Shown here piece after piece: positions 1 through 6,135 of a DNA stretch of 18,152 nt (position 1 is its first letter; each line of letters begins with the position of its first letter). The stretch is from UBA1388 sp964555515. GTDB lineage: Bacteria; Patescibacteriota; Microgenomatia; UBA1400; PJMF01. Location of the stretch: the NCBI GenBank assembly GCA_964555515.1, contig CAZKSJ010000017.1, positions 1-18,152 on the forward strand, written 5' to 3'. Both the position numbers and the translations under genes were made by a program. The notes under the pieces were generated by a model, which had not been told where the DNA came from, did not search any database, and saw nothing but the letters and a program-made list of their open reading frames with translations.

Positions 1-184
1 CCACTGCTTTGCTGCCGAGGGTTAACAACCCTCGGATAGCCGCTGGTTTATTATATAGAGGTGCTCCACACTGGCGACATATGTAAACCCCTTTTTCCGT
101 ATTGTTTACAAATTCTCCTGAAAAGGGTGCCTCCGTACCCTTGTTAATTATGACTCTTTTTTCTTCCTCAGATAGGGTTTTCAT
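1..184 (-). CDS. msrB: MsrB-like methionine sulfoxide reductase, N-terminal part (cut by window edge)
   Basis: The reading frame starts at the ATG at 184 and runs off the window at base 1. Its first 46 or so residues match the start of MsrB, the enzyme that reduces methionine-R-sulfoxide in proteins: LSEEEKRVIINKGTEAPFSG, then a VYICRQCGAPLYNK segment carrying the CxxC pair that binds structural zinc in this family. After YNK an MsrB should continue with a KFDSGxGWPSF-like stretch, but this frame reads PAAIRGLLTLGSKAV, translated through a perfect hairpin (15-35). The gene may therefore carry a small insertion or be a decayed fragment. The catalytic cysteine region lies outside the window. 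A TGG-TACAAT promoter sits about 60 bases upstream. The family call is firm for the N-terminal part; whether the gene is intact cannot be seen. Confidence 0.75.
   Translation of the reverse strand, partial: MKTLSEEEKRVIINKGTEAPFSGEFVNNTEKGVYICRQCGAPLYNKPAAIRGLLTLGSKAV
15..35. repeat. Perfect 9-bp hairpin inside the msrB-like frame
   Basis: CCGAGGGTT and AACCCTCGG flank a 3-base AAC loop, a perfect inverted repeat. No T-run follows on either strand, so it is not a standard terminator. It lies exactly where the MsrB similarity stops, which suggests a small REP-like palindromic insertion. Confidence 0.6.
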
Positions 185-244
185 ATGATTTCGAAAATAA
201 AATTTATCCCTAATTCATACTGTAATTCGCATCATCTACGGGGC

Positions 245-253
245 ATTGTACCA
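245..253 (-). promoter_or_regulatory. Extended -10 promoter (TGG-TACAAT), minus strand
   Basis: On the minus strand TGG is directly followed by TACAAT. The same nonamer precedes tRNA-Arg and tRNA-Ser(TGA), and a TATAAT version precedes tRNA-Val. It points to the msrB-like gene, with a leader of about 55 bases that contains no other gene I can see. No convincing -35 is visible. Confidence 0.5.
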
Positions 254-261
254 GACATTCG

Positions 262-281
262 CGGTGGTTCATCAACCACCG
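262..281. repeat. Small hairpin, 8-bp stem
   Basis: CGGTGGTT and AACCACCG flank a CATC loop. It lies just upstream of the minus-strand TGG-TACAAT promoter and 26 bases from the tRNA-Ser-end copy at 308. No T-run follows, so a terminator is not supported. Confidence 0.5.
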
Positions 282-307
282 GTCCATCACGAATAAACAT
301 AGTTGTG

Positions 308-324
308 GGCGGAGAGGGCGGGAT
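308..324 (-). repeat. 17-base copy of the tRNA-Ser(CGA) 3' end (copy A)
   Basis: The 17 bases GGCGGAGAGGGCGGGAT are identical to 2351-2367 plus the preceding G of tRNA-Ser(CGA), i.e. the 3' acceptor strand and part of the T arm, in the same orientation as that gene. No complete tRNA surrounds it. Together with the copy at 2201-2218 it brackets the membrane protein and Fic1 genes, as direct repeats left by tRNA-targeted integration would. Seventeen GC-rich bases could also arise by other duplication. Confidence 0.65.
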
Positions 325-341
325 GATGTTGGGACTTTTGT

Positions 342-349
342 GCTAAGAT
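342..349 (+). promoter_or_regulatory. Promoter with -10 (TGC-TAAGAT) for the 357 gene
   Basis: TAAGAT (344-349), preceded by TGC, lies 7 bases before the GTG at 357. The predicted transcript would start at or next to the start codon, giving a leaderless mRNA. No clear -35. Confidence 0.45.
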
Positions 350-356
350 AAAAACA

Positions 357-1121
357 GTGAAACATAAATTTATTCTGCGGTTATTACCTAAATATCCTAT
401 AGATTTTCTTTTCATTGCTATTATTATTTTTCTATCACTTCCAATTAATCTAATATCAATTAACAAGATCATATTTAGTGATGAGATTCCTGACTATTTT
501 GAAGCGCTTTTTTCCTTACTCACCTTTTATATCTATTTGATCATTCCTGAAAATGCTGGGATTGGAGGCGGTTATTACTACATTTATTCACTAGCTTTGT
601 TGATTTGTTGTGTGGTTCTATTAAGCTTCATTTTCAGAATATTCTATAAAAAAATTAATCCGCTTTCTGTAATTGCTACGCTTTTTTTGGTATTAATAAC
701 ATCCGGGCTACTTTATTTTTTAGGATCATCAATTAGTTCACATCGACTCAATAAAGAACAAAAATTATTAAACGAGATAGGCAGTCAAATGCAACTGAGC
801 CTAAAAGAATGCCAAACTATAACATCTGAAGAGAGGCATCGCACCCTTTCTTGTAGATTCACTATCCATAATGCTCCCACATTGACAGGAAACGAACAGG
901 CAGAACTATATTTTCATAGTACTGAATTTCCAAATGATTCGGCTGGTCTCCAAGCAGTAGTAGCTCAACTTGAGAATAAAAATGGTGCTGTAATCGGGAA
1001 TTTTGAAGTTTCTGAAACAGAAATCTACACTTTAGAGTCTATGTACATTTCACAATTCATTTTTATAGATAATTTTGATCAATACAATTCAGGTTCGATA
1101 ATTATTGATTTAGTAAATTAG
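357..1121 (+). CDS. Membrane protein of unknown function, three TM segments plus outer domain
   Basis: I do not recognise this 254-residue protein. It has three hydrophobic segments at about residues 15-37, 49-66 with 75-97, and 104-124, followed by a soluble C-terminal domain of about 130 residues (from SSHRLNKEQKLLNEIGSQ onward) with two cysteines (in KECQT and LSCRF) that could form a disulfide if the domain is outside the cell. The GTG start is chosen because a TGC-TAAGAT -10 lies 7 bases upstream, fitting a leaderless transcript; no Shine-Dalgarno is present. The gene lies 52 bases before Fic1 on the same strand, but Fic1 has its own promoter. Both are bracketed by copies of the tRNA-Ser 3' end. 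It is probably an accessory gene acting at the envelope, perhaps linked to the Fic protein; that link is inference. Confidence 0.75.
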   Translation: MKHKFILRLLPKYPIDFLFIAIIIFLSLPINLISINKIIFSDEIPDYFEALFSLLTFYIYLIIPENAGIGGGYYYIYSLALLICCVVLLSFIFRIFYKKINPLSVIATLFLVLITSGLLYFLGSSISSHRLNKEQKLLNEIGSQMQLSLKECQTITSEERHRTLSCRFTIHNAPTLTGNEQAELYFHSTEFPNDSAGLQAVVAQLENKNGAVIGNFEVSETEIYTLESMYISQFIFIDNFDQYNSGSIIIDLVN

Positions 1122-1135
1122 CATAGCACGCAAGC

Positions 1136-1164
1136 TTGACAAGCATAAAGTGTTACGTTATACT
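1136..1164 (+). promoter_or_regulatory. Strong sigma70-type promoter for Fic1 (TTGACA-17-TATACT)
   Basis: A consensus TTGACA (1136-1141) and TATACT (1159-1164) are separated by exactly 17 bases. Transcription should start near 1171, three bases before the ATG at 1174, so the fic mRNA would be essentially leaderless. It is one of the best promoters in the window. Confidence 0.85.
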
Positions 1165-1173
1165 TGATTCTAT

Positions 1174-2160
1174 ATGAAAAAAATCTTGGCTATCCTCGAA
1201 GAGAAGAAAAAACGCCTAGATAACTTTAGGCCATTCTCTCCTGATCTGACAACTAACCTCCGTGAATGGTTCAAAATTGAGCTCACTTATACTTCTAACG
1301 CTATTGAGGGAAATACTCTCTCCCGAGCCGAAACAGCTCTAGTATTAGAAAAAGGTATTACAGTTGATGGAAAAACCCTAAAAGAGCATCTAGAGGCAGT
1401 AAACCATGCTCAAGCTTTTGATTGGATAATGCAACGAATAAATACTACTCAACAAGACCTAACAGAGCGCACTATCCTTGAATTACACCAACTCATTCTC
1501 CAAAAAATTGACGACACCAATGCAGGTCGATATCGCACAGTTCCTGTTCGCATTGCTGGATCCACAGTTATTATGCCGAATGCAATGAAAGTTCCAGAAC
1601 TCATGGAGGAATTTGTCTCATGGTTACAAACAACCGAAGATAATCCTTTGATTCTAGCTGTTGATGCTCATCTTAAATTAGTGAGCATTCATCCTTTTGT
1701 CGATGGCAATGGTCGAACTGCTCGATTATTGATGAACTTACTTTTAATGCAAGCAGGTTATCCTCCAGCCATCATTCAAAAAGAAGAACGCAAACAATAC
1801 ATTTCAAGTATTGAGAAAGCTCAATTAGGCAATTCATTGGCAGATTATTACGCTTTAATGTATGAAGCAGTAAATCGATCGCTGGACATTTACCTTGCAG
1901 CTTTGGAAAACAAAGAACAAGAGGAAGTCTTAGAAAAGAAACCCGTACTGAAAATTGGTGAGCTTGCAAAATTGGTTGGTGAAACTGTTCCAACTATCCG
2001 ACACTGGACTAAGGAAGGACTACTCAGTGTTGCAGATTACTCAAAAGGTGGTTATCAACTATATAGTCAAGACCAAGTGGCTGTCATAAAAAAGATCAGA
2101 AAGTTGCAAAATAGAAATCGTTTGACAATTGCTGAAATTAAAAAAGAATTGACAAAGTAA
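1174..2160 (+). CDS. Fic-domain protein with N-terminal inhibitory helix and MerR-like C-terminal domain (Fic1)
   Basis: Fic enzymes usually transfer AMP from ATP to a hydroxyl of a target protein, and some remove it. Residues 41-46 (SNAIEG) match the (S/T)xxxE(G/N) inhibitory motif, whose glutamate blocks productive ATP binding in the class with an N-terminal inhibitory helix. The catalytic motif HPFVDGNGR is complete at 173-181, with the attacking His at 173. A target-binding flap is plausible around 128-136. From about 259 to 325 a MerR-like DNA-binding domain follows (IGELAKLVGETVPTIRHWTK, then GGYQLYSQDQVAVIKKI), so the protein may bind DNA, perhaps its own promoter. Its strong promoter gives an almost leaderless mRNA. 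The target protein is unknown. It is a paralogue of the Fic gene at 6305-7255, which has a different tail. The 100-bp tRNA-Ser-linked repeat starts 40 bases after the stop. Confidence 0.93.
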   Translation: MKKILAILEEKKKRLDNFRPFSPDLTTNLREWFKIELTYTSNAIEGNTLSRAETALVLEKGITVDGKTLKEHLEAVNHAQAFDWIMQRINTTQQDLTERTILELHQLILQKIDDTNAGRYRTVPVRIAGSTVIMPNAMKVPELMEEFVSWLQTTEDNPLILAVDAHLKLVSIHPFVDGNGRTARLLMNLLLMQAGYPPAIIQKEERKQYISSIEKAQLGNSLADYYALMYEAVNRSLDIYLAALENKEQEEVLEKKPVLKIGELAKLVGETVPTIRHWTKEGLLSVADYSKGGYQLYSQDQVAVIKKIRKLQNRNRLTIAEIKKELTK

Positions 2161-2200
2161 TTGCTAAGTTATGCAATTAAGTGGTGATATTTGTCAATTT

Positions 2201-2300
2201 GCGGAGAGGGCGGGATTCACCCTCCGGGTATTAGCCACGCGCTTCGTTTGTTTAAATCTCAAGAAATTCTATGGTCGCTTGGCGGCACGGACAACTTCTT
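2201..2300 (+). repeat. 100-bp repeat, copy B, beginning with a tRNA-Ser 3'-end copy
   Basis: This 100-bp segment is repeated in inverted orientation at 6136-6235 with 98 of 100 bases identical (differences at 2286 and 2290). Its first 18 bases (2201-2218) are identical to 2351-2368, the 3' end of the neighbouring tRNA-Ser(CGA), in the same orientation. The other 82 bases match no gene I recognise, and the readable frames across it are chance. It sits between Fic1 and tRNA-Ser; copy C sits in the same relative place between Fic2 and tRNA-Ser(TGA). Confidence 0.92.
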
Positions 2301-2312
2301 TCACGCAATCTC

Positions 2313-2356
2313 CTCCGCCAGATCAATGCTCGCTTCGCGGCATTCATCTGGCGGAG
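2313..2356. repeat. Long hairpin overlapping the 3' end of tRNA-Ser(CGA)
   Basis: Arms at 2313-2323 and 2346-2356 are perfectly complementary over 11 bp, and the inside pairs further (AATGC with GCATT, CGC with GCG around a TTC loop). The right arm includes the tRNA's encoded CCA, its discriminator base and the last four bases of the acceptor strand. In the primary transcript this trailer hairpin would compete with the acceptor stem, and as DNA it is a large cruciform-prone palindrome. No T-run follows it. Confidence 0.75.
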
Positions 2357-2438
2357 AGGGCGGGATTCGGACCCGCGTGAGGCTTGCGCCCCCCAAGGTT
2401 TTCGAGACCTGGCCGTTAAACCACTCCGACACCTCTCC
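2349..2438 (-). tRNA. tRNA-Ser(CGA)
   Basis: On the minus strand the 5' acceptor GGAGAGG pairs fully with CCTCTCC. The anticodon loop CTCGAAA gives anticodon CGA (bases 2402-2404), reading UCG. A long variable arm (GGGGC-GCAA-GCCTC) is typical of serine tRNAs, the T arm GCGGG/CCCGC is perfect, and CCA is encoded (2349-2351). The last pair of the anticodon stem is a C-U mismatch. A TACAAT box lies 12 bases upstream. Confidence 0.95.
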
Positions 2439-2450
2439 TGGACTAGCTAT

Positions 2451-2456
2451 ATTGTA
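2451..2456 (-). promoter_or_regulatory. -10 box (TACAAT) of tRNA-Ser(CGA)
   Basis: TACAAT on the minus strand ends 12 bases before the tRNA 5' end, a normal distance. No clear -35 at the right spacing. Confidence 0.5.
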
Positions 2457-2473
2457 ACTGATGAAACAAGCAA

Positions 2474-3427
2474 TTAATTCGATAAGTCTATTTTGATCAC
2501 TACCGGCAAGTGATCTGAACCTGTGGGCTCACCCAATCTTCTGGAAATGACATTCACTTCTGGGGTAACCATGGCATGATCAATCGGAATGCGTAATAAC
2601 TTGGGCACACCCGCGTGCCAACTTGGTTGCAAACCAAATTCCAGCTGGGTATCTTTTAATCTAGACTGTTCCACTAATTGTTGTAAAAAAGGAGAAAATT
2701 GGGTGGTATTGAAATCTCCCACTAAGACAACAGCTCCATTTAATTTATCGACATAGTGAAAGGCTTGCTGTAGATCAATATTGCGTAGCTTTGAGTACTC
2801 AGCACTAATTGGTGAGTGAGGATGAATGCTTAAAATATGCAACTGCTGACCATCAACAATTATTTCGGCATACAAACTTGGATTATCCGGCGTGAAATAA
2901 ATAGACTGCTGATCATCTGGCTTAATTTTACTGAATAAAGCCATGTCATAAGCCCCTTTCCCCTCGGCGTAGTATTGGTAGGAATATTCCACTTTGAAGT
3001 ATTCACTTAAATATTCATAAATTTTTGGCTGCACTTCTGCCAGAGCAATAATGTCTGGATCTGCCTTCTGAATTGAATCGGTTAACAAGCCATAGTCATC
3101 GCTTTTGTAATAAGTGTTGGCGAACATAATCGTCAACCCGTCATCTACTGTGATATCGGCATGAGCCTGCGGTGCGTGCAAATAAGGCCATAAACTCGCC
3201 GCATGAATAGCAATCACCATGGTGATGATTAACGCCAAATAATATTGCTTCAACCAAAAATAGACAGGTAGGATCAGTAAACCAAACAAAATATACTGCA
3301 CCCTGAAATGGGTTAATAAATCGAGCGCCCACCACCACTGTGTCAGGGCACTAACCGCCGTAACCAATAATCCAATCGGCACTGAATACAATAAGAATCT
3401 GACAACTCGTTTTCGAATCTTTTTCAT
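2474..3427 (-). CDS. Membrane-anchored endonuclease/exonuclease/phosphatase (EEP) family protein
   Basis: The 317-residue protein has three N-terminal membrane segments (about 11-29, 43-60 and 62-81) followed by an EEP domain from about 95. Visible family residues are N104 (MFANTYY), E131 (LAEVQ), H202 (SIHPHSP), D238 and N240 (VGDFN), D283-H284 (PIDHAMV) and the terminal S304-D305-H306 (GSDHLPV), so the metal-dependent phosphodiesterase site looks complete. Three N-terminal helices put the catalytic domain probably outside the membrane, as in YdhP/YafD-like EEP proteins; the substrate could be nucleic acid, a phospholipid or a phosphate ester and cannot be told. The ATG at 3427 is the only good start; no Shine-Dalgarno is seen. 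It stands alone between two tRNA genes and ends 35 bases before tRNA-Ser(CGA). Confidence 0.88.
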   Translation of the reverse strand: MKKIRKRVVRFLLYSVPIGLLVTAVSALTQWWWALDLLTHFRVQYILFGLLILPVYFWLKQYYLALIITMVIAIHAASLWPYLHAPQAHADITVDDGLTIMFANTYYKSDDYGLLTDSIQKADPDIIALAEVQPKIYEYLSEYFKVEYSYQYYAEGKGAYDMALFSKIKPDDQQSIYFTPDNPSLYAEIIVDGQQLHILSIHPHSPISAEYSKLRNIDLQQAFHYVDKLNGAVVLVGDFNTTQFSPFLQQLVEQSRLKDTQLEFGLQPSWHAGVPKLLRIPIDHAMVTPEVNVISRRLGEPTGSDHLPVVIKIDLSN

Positions 3428-3543
3428 GAATGAGAATTGTTGGCTGGTAATATTTTACGTGTTTTAGAGCAAGTCCGCACTAACCAGTTTGAAATAGCAT
3501 CAGTTTTAAGACTTCCCACAATGATTTGTTCACTTCAATAAAG

Positions 3544-3615
3544 TGCACCCACCAGGAATCGAACCTGGATTAGTGGTTCCGCAAACCACCGTTCTATCCT
3601 TTAAACTATGGGTGC
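3544..3615 (-). tRNA. tRNA-Arg(GCG)
   Basis: On the minus strand GCACCCA pairs perfectly with TGGGTGC. The anticodon stem GTGGT/ACCAC is perfect, with loop TTGCGGA giving anticodon GCG (bases 3580-3582), and the T arm CCAGG-TTCGATT-CCTGG is perfect. The discriminator is A; CCA is not encoded. GCG would read CGC/CGU, which most bacteria read with ACG edited to ICG. Confidence 0.95.
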
Positions 3616-3647
3616 ATGCTTAACAAGCGAACTAAACCAACTCGCGT

Positions 3648-3656
3648 ATTGTACCA
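3648..3656 (-). promoter_or_regulatory. Extended -10 promoter (TGG-TACAAT) of tRNA-Arg
   Basis: TGG directly followed by TACAAT on the minus strand, 33 bases before the tRNA 5' end. The same nonamer precedes tRNA-Ser(TGA). Confidence 0.6.
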
Positions 3657-3734
3657 AAATAAGCCAAACTCGGGCAGTAGTGACTGGCGTAGCTGAATTA
3701 TGAACAGTTAAAAATTAGAGATATCTCGCGGAGC

Positions 3735-4643
3735 TTATTTTTCTAAATCAAGCGGCAATTTGCGTCCCAGCCAATCGGCGATCTTTTCATAGGTGGTGGG
3801 CGGTGGCTGTTGGTTGAGAAGAATTTCAGACAGAAATGCTTCCACATCCTCTTTTTTAAGATCTCCCAAGAGCAGAGTTAAACGGTTGGGAAAGCGGGCA
3901 ACTTCGATATTGAGTAAAGCTTCACCATACTTTTCGGTAAACCAAAATCTGCCCATTTCTTCCCAATAATACAACTTCTCTTCAACTCTAATCCCATAAG
4001 TGGTAGCCTGTTGCAGTACTTCTCCAGGCGGAATGGTGTTGAAAACGTAGATCACAAACACGACTGCCACTACCACTGCCATCGGCAGCCATTGACCGGC
4101 AAAAACTAAGATCAATGCCATTAACAAACCAATGATCCCAACCGAGGTAAAAAATTGACGATTGTGTTTTTTGAAGGGTCGGCTCTTAGCCTGCCATTCA
4201 AATAGTAATTCTTCAGGTTGAGGCTTGACGAATCCTGGCATGACTCCACTTTCCTCATATCCAGGTGGCATGTAACCATCAGGCTGATCTGCCCCGACTG
4301 GATCTGGCTGCGGTTGATCTGACCGTGGCTGATTTGATTGTGGTCGATCCGGCCCTATTTGTTTTGCTTTATCTGGCTGGTTTGACTGACCCCGAGTTTT
4401 GGTTGACTCTTCTGCAGGCGGAACAGATTTTGACTCTTTTGGACTAACTTTCTCCGCATGGTTACTACGTTGTTTGGTGGCCTCAGCCGCCTTATCGCCA
4501 CCATTGGGATCTTTAACGATGTGATTGTTGTATAGCAGGGGTGGCTGCTCTTGAGGATATGGGGGCGGCGTCAGCGGAACATCACCCTTATTTAAAGAGG
4601 TAGTTGATGAAACGGTGGCGGCTTGGTTCGGCAAGTTGGGCAT
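3735..4643 (-). CDS. Proline-rich protein with two membrane segments, unknown function
   Basis: I do not recognise a named family. From the ATG at 4643 the protein has 302 residues. The first 140 or so are low-complexity and rich in Pro, Gln, Lys and Asp (for example QPRSDQPQPDPVGADQP). Two adjacent membrane helices follow (about 175-215, SVGIIGLLMALILVFAG and LPMAVVVAVVFVIYVFN). A compact C-terminal domain of about 85 residues follows, with YYWEEMGRFWFTEKYGEALL and a final KIADWLGRKLPLDLEK. The disordered half and the final domain are probably both cytoplasmic. The frame is open upstream to 4913, but the extension runs through the divergent gene on the other strand, and a promoter (TTGTAA-18-TATAGT) ends 10 bases before 4643, which settles this start. 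No Shine-Dalgarno. Confidence 0.8.
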   Translation of the reverse strand: MPNLPNQAATVSSTTSLNKGDVPLTPPPYPQEQPPLLYNNHIVKDPNGGDKAAEATKQRSNHAEKVSPKESKSVPPAEESTKTRGQSNQPDKAKQIGPDRPQSNQPRSDQPQPDPVGADQPDGYMPPGYEESGVMPGFVKPQPEELLFEWQAKSRPFKKHNRQFFTSVGIIGLLMALILVFAGQWLPMAVVVAVVFVIYVFNTIPPGEVLQQATTYGIRVEEKLYYWEEMGRFWFTEKYGEALLNIEVARFPNRLTLLLGDLKKEDVEAFLSEILLNQQPPPTTYEKIADWLGRKLPLDLEK

Positions 4644-4653
4644 CGTAACATCA

Positions 4654-4683
4654 ACTATACACGAAAAACACCTCAGCTTACAA
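4654..4683 (-). promoter_or_regulatory. Promoter (TTGTAA-18-TATAGT) for the proline-rich membrane protein
   Basis: On the minus strand TTGTAA (4683-4678) and TATAGT (4659-4654) are 18 bases apart, and the ATG follows 10 bases later, giving a leader of only a few bases. Its -35 lies on top of the -10 of the divergent plus-strand gene. Confidence 0.65.
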
Positions 4684-4684
4684 T
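4679..4684 (+). promoter_or_regulatory. -10 box (TACAAT) for the GT87-like gene
   Basis: TACAAT lies 7 bases before ATG 4692, the distance expected for a leaderless transcript. It overlaps the opposite-strand -35 (4678-4683), so only one polymerase could occupy the site at a time. Confidence 0.5.
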
Positions 4685-4691
4685 GCGTGCT

Positions 4692-5948
4692 ATGATGTTT
4701 TCTTTTCACAACCCAAAGTTTGTAGGCTACTTGATCATTTCGCTCTTCATTATATCGCGTGTGTTCATTTTGTTGTTTCCCCCACCTTTTTTCACCGAAA
4801 TAATTTACAGTTACATGCCATACGCTCACCTTTGGGCGAGCGGAGTGCGTCCTTATCTTGACCAGTGGTATGAATATCCGCCTGCCACTATTCCACTCTT
4901 CTATGTGCCACACTTGATTGATTCATTCACTCACAATCATTTTTTCCATCTTAATTACTCGATGGCTTATAAACTGCAGTTGCTATTGGTTGATGCTGGT
5001 TTGCTTGCGCTTATCTGGACTACCCTTAAAAAAATTCAGCCTAACAAATTACTGCAAGCACTGTCGCTTGTTTTCTACATATTAGTTACAGCAAAAGCAC
5101 ACCATTTTATCTACGACACGATGGATATCGTCTTTGCAGCAGCACTCACCTTGTCTGTAACTAGCCCCATCGTCTTTAAAGGCACATTAAGTAAAGCTGG
5201 ACTATGGTTTGGTTACTTTCTCGCCATTGCTCTCAAATTACTTAATGGACCACTCGGTCTAGTCTATGCGACATTAGATAGGAAACAGTGGAAGAAGCAC
5301 ATTATTTATGGATTTATCTGTTTTGGTCTGGTTTGGATTATCCCCCTCCTCCTTTATCGATCTTCCTTACAAGTCATGATTGTTTATCACCAGATAAGGG
5401 GACTGCAGGTAGATAGTGCAGTTGCTATAGTAGTTCGCGTCTTAAATGAATTTACCAAAAGTGAATCAATTATCGAGGTATTTAAGAACTACGAAGTGTC
5501 TGGTCCTATCAGCAATACTGCGCTAAACATAGTTGAGTTAATTTTTCCCATTACCCTCGTGATTTTCATCGCTTGGACAACAAAAATTGCCTGGGGCTTA
5601 AAACAGTCAAAACACAAAGCCTGGCGAATCAGCGTCACTCTAGGATATATCTTGCTCCTGATGCTGATCTCAAAAGTTCAGTCAACACCGTTTTTGCTCT
5701 GGGCTCTCCCTTTACTTGCAATCTTTCCCTACCGAGATCTCAGCACACAACTTAAGTTCTTAATTCCTTCTATGATTATTATCGGCACGAGCATGAGTCC
5801 AATCCCAAACATACAGTTGGGTATCTTTAGATCATCACTGTGGATAGATATCATTCGCACAACACTATTTGTATGGATGTTTATAGTTTGGATTATTGAG
5901 GATCGATGGTTGAGATTATCGACACGAAGCGATGTCCAATCATCCTGA
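4692..5948 (+). CDS. GT87/mannosyltransferase-like polytopic membrane glycosyltransferase
   Basis: The protein is hydrophobic throughout, with roughly ten membrane helices beginning at FVGYLIISLFIISRVFILLF. The first outer loop contains YMPYAHLWASGVRPYLDQWY followed by EYPPATIPLFY. An acidic residue and a YEYPP-type motif after the first helix are typical of the DUF2029/GT87 polyprenyl-phosphate-mannose-dependent transferases, which add sugars on the outer face of the membrane using lipid-linked donors. At about 418 residues the length fits the family. The frame is open further upstream, but ATG 4692 is preferred because TACAAT lies 7 bases before it; ATG 4683 and 4695 are alternatives. It is divergent from the proline-rich protein across 48 bases and ends 54 bases before tRNA-Ser(TGA). 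Donor and acceptor are unknown. Confidence 0.8.
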   Translation: MMFSFHNPKFVGYLIISLFIISRVFILLFPPPFFTEIIYSYMPYAHLWASGVRPYLDQWYEYPPATIPLFYVPHLIDSFTHNHFFHLNYSMAYKLQLLLVDAGLLALIWTTLKKIQPNKLLQALSLVFYILVTAKAHHFIYDTMDIVFAAALTLSVTSPIVFKGTLSKAGLWFGYFLAIALKLLNGPLGLVYATLDRKQWKKHIIYGFICFGLVWIIPLLLYRSSLQVMIVYHQIRGLQVDSAVAIVVRVLNEFTKSESIIEVFKNYEVSGPISNTALNIVELIFPITLVIFIAWTTKIAWGLKQSKHKAWRISVTLGYILLLMLISKVQSTPFLLWALPLLAIFPYRDLSTQLKFLIPSMIIIGTSMSPIPNIQLGIFRSSLWIDIIRTTLFVWMFIVWIIEDRWLRLSTRSDVQSS

Positions 5949-5949
5949 G

Positions 5950-5958
5950 TGGTACAAT
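5950..5958 (+). promoter_or_regulatory. Extended -10 promoter (TGG-TACAAT) of tRNA-Ser(TGA)
   Basis: TGG-TACAAT two bases after the stop of the preceding gene, about 45 bases before the tRNA. It is identical to the promoter nonamer of tRNA-Arg. Confidence 0.6.
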
Positions 5959-6002
5959 ACTCTCTGACATTTCATAAATGTTTCGCCGATCTTTTACATC
6001 TT

Positions 6003-6087
6003 GGAAGGGTGGCAGAGCGGTCAATTGCAACGGTCTTGAAAACCGTGACCTTTACTGGTCCCGTGGGTTCGAATCCCTCCCCTTCCG
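6003..6087 (+). tRNA. tRNA-Ser(TGA)
   Basis: GGAAGGG pairs perfectly with CCCTTCC. The anticodon stem ACGGT/ACCGT is perfect, with loop CTTGAAA giving TGA (6037-6039). The variable arm GACC-TTTACT-GGTC is typical of serine. The T stem has one T-T mismatch. The discriminator is G and is followed by CAA, so CCA is not encoded, unlike in tRNA-Ser(CGA). Confidence 0.95.
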
Positions 6088-6109
6088 CAACAATCATACC
6101 CGTAGGGTA
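6085..6109 (+). repeat. 25-base direct repeat, left copy, at the tRNA-Ser(TGA) 3' end
   Basis: From CCGCAACAATC to GTAGGGTA these 25 bases recur exactly and in the same orientation at 9222-9246. The left copy begins with the last three bases of tRNA-Ser(TGA). The two copies bracket the 100-bp repeat, Fic2 and the two envelope genes upstream of it. Confidence 0.8.
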
Positions 6110-6115
6110 TGATTG
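6091..6115. repeat. Perfect 11-bp hairpin behind tRNA-Ser(TGA)
   Basis: CAATCATACCC and GGGTATGATTG flank a GTA loop, starting four bases after the tRNA discriminator. No T-run follows, so a standard terminator is not supported, although it could be a processing or stop signal for the tRNA transcript. The left arm and loop recur at 9228-9246, without the full right arm. Confidence 0.75.
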
Positions 6116-6135
6116 GTGCGGTTGGTGGTGAGGAC

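Noticed and set aside
1174..2160. Fic1 as a classical two-gene Fic toxin-antitoxin system
   Set aside because: The inhibitory motif is within the same protein and no separate small antitoxin gene lies next to it.
2171..2477. Three overlapping plus-strand reading frames
   Set aside because: They run antisense through tRNA-Ser(CGA) and across the 100-bp repeat; frames of this kind are a common artefact of tRNA antisense sequence.
4644..4913. N-terminal extension of the proline-rich protein
   Set aside because: The extension lies antisense to the GT87-like gene, is low in plausible protein features, and a promoter sits directly before ATG 4643.
6091..6115. Rho-independent terminator behind tRNA-Ser(TGA)
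   Set aside because: The stem is perfect but no T-run follows on either strand.
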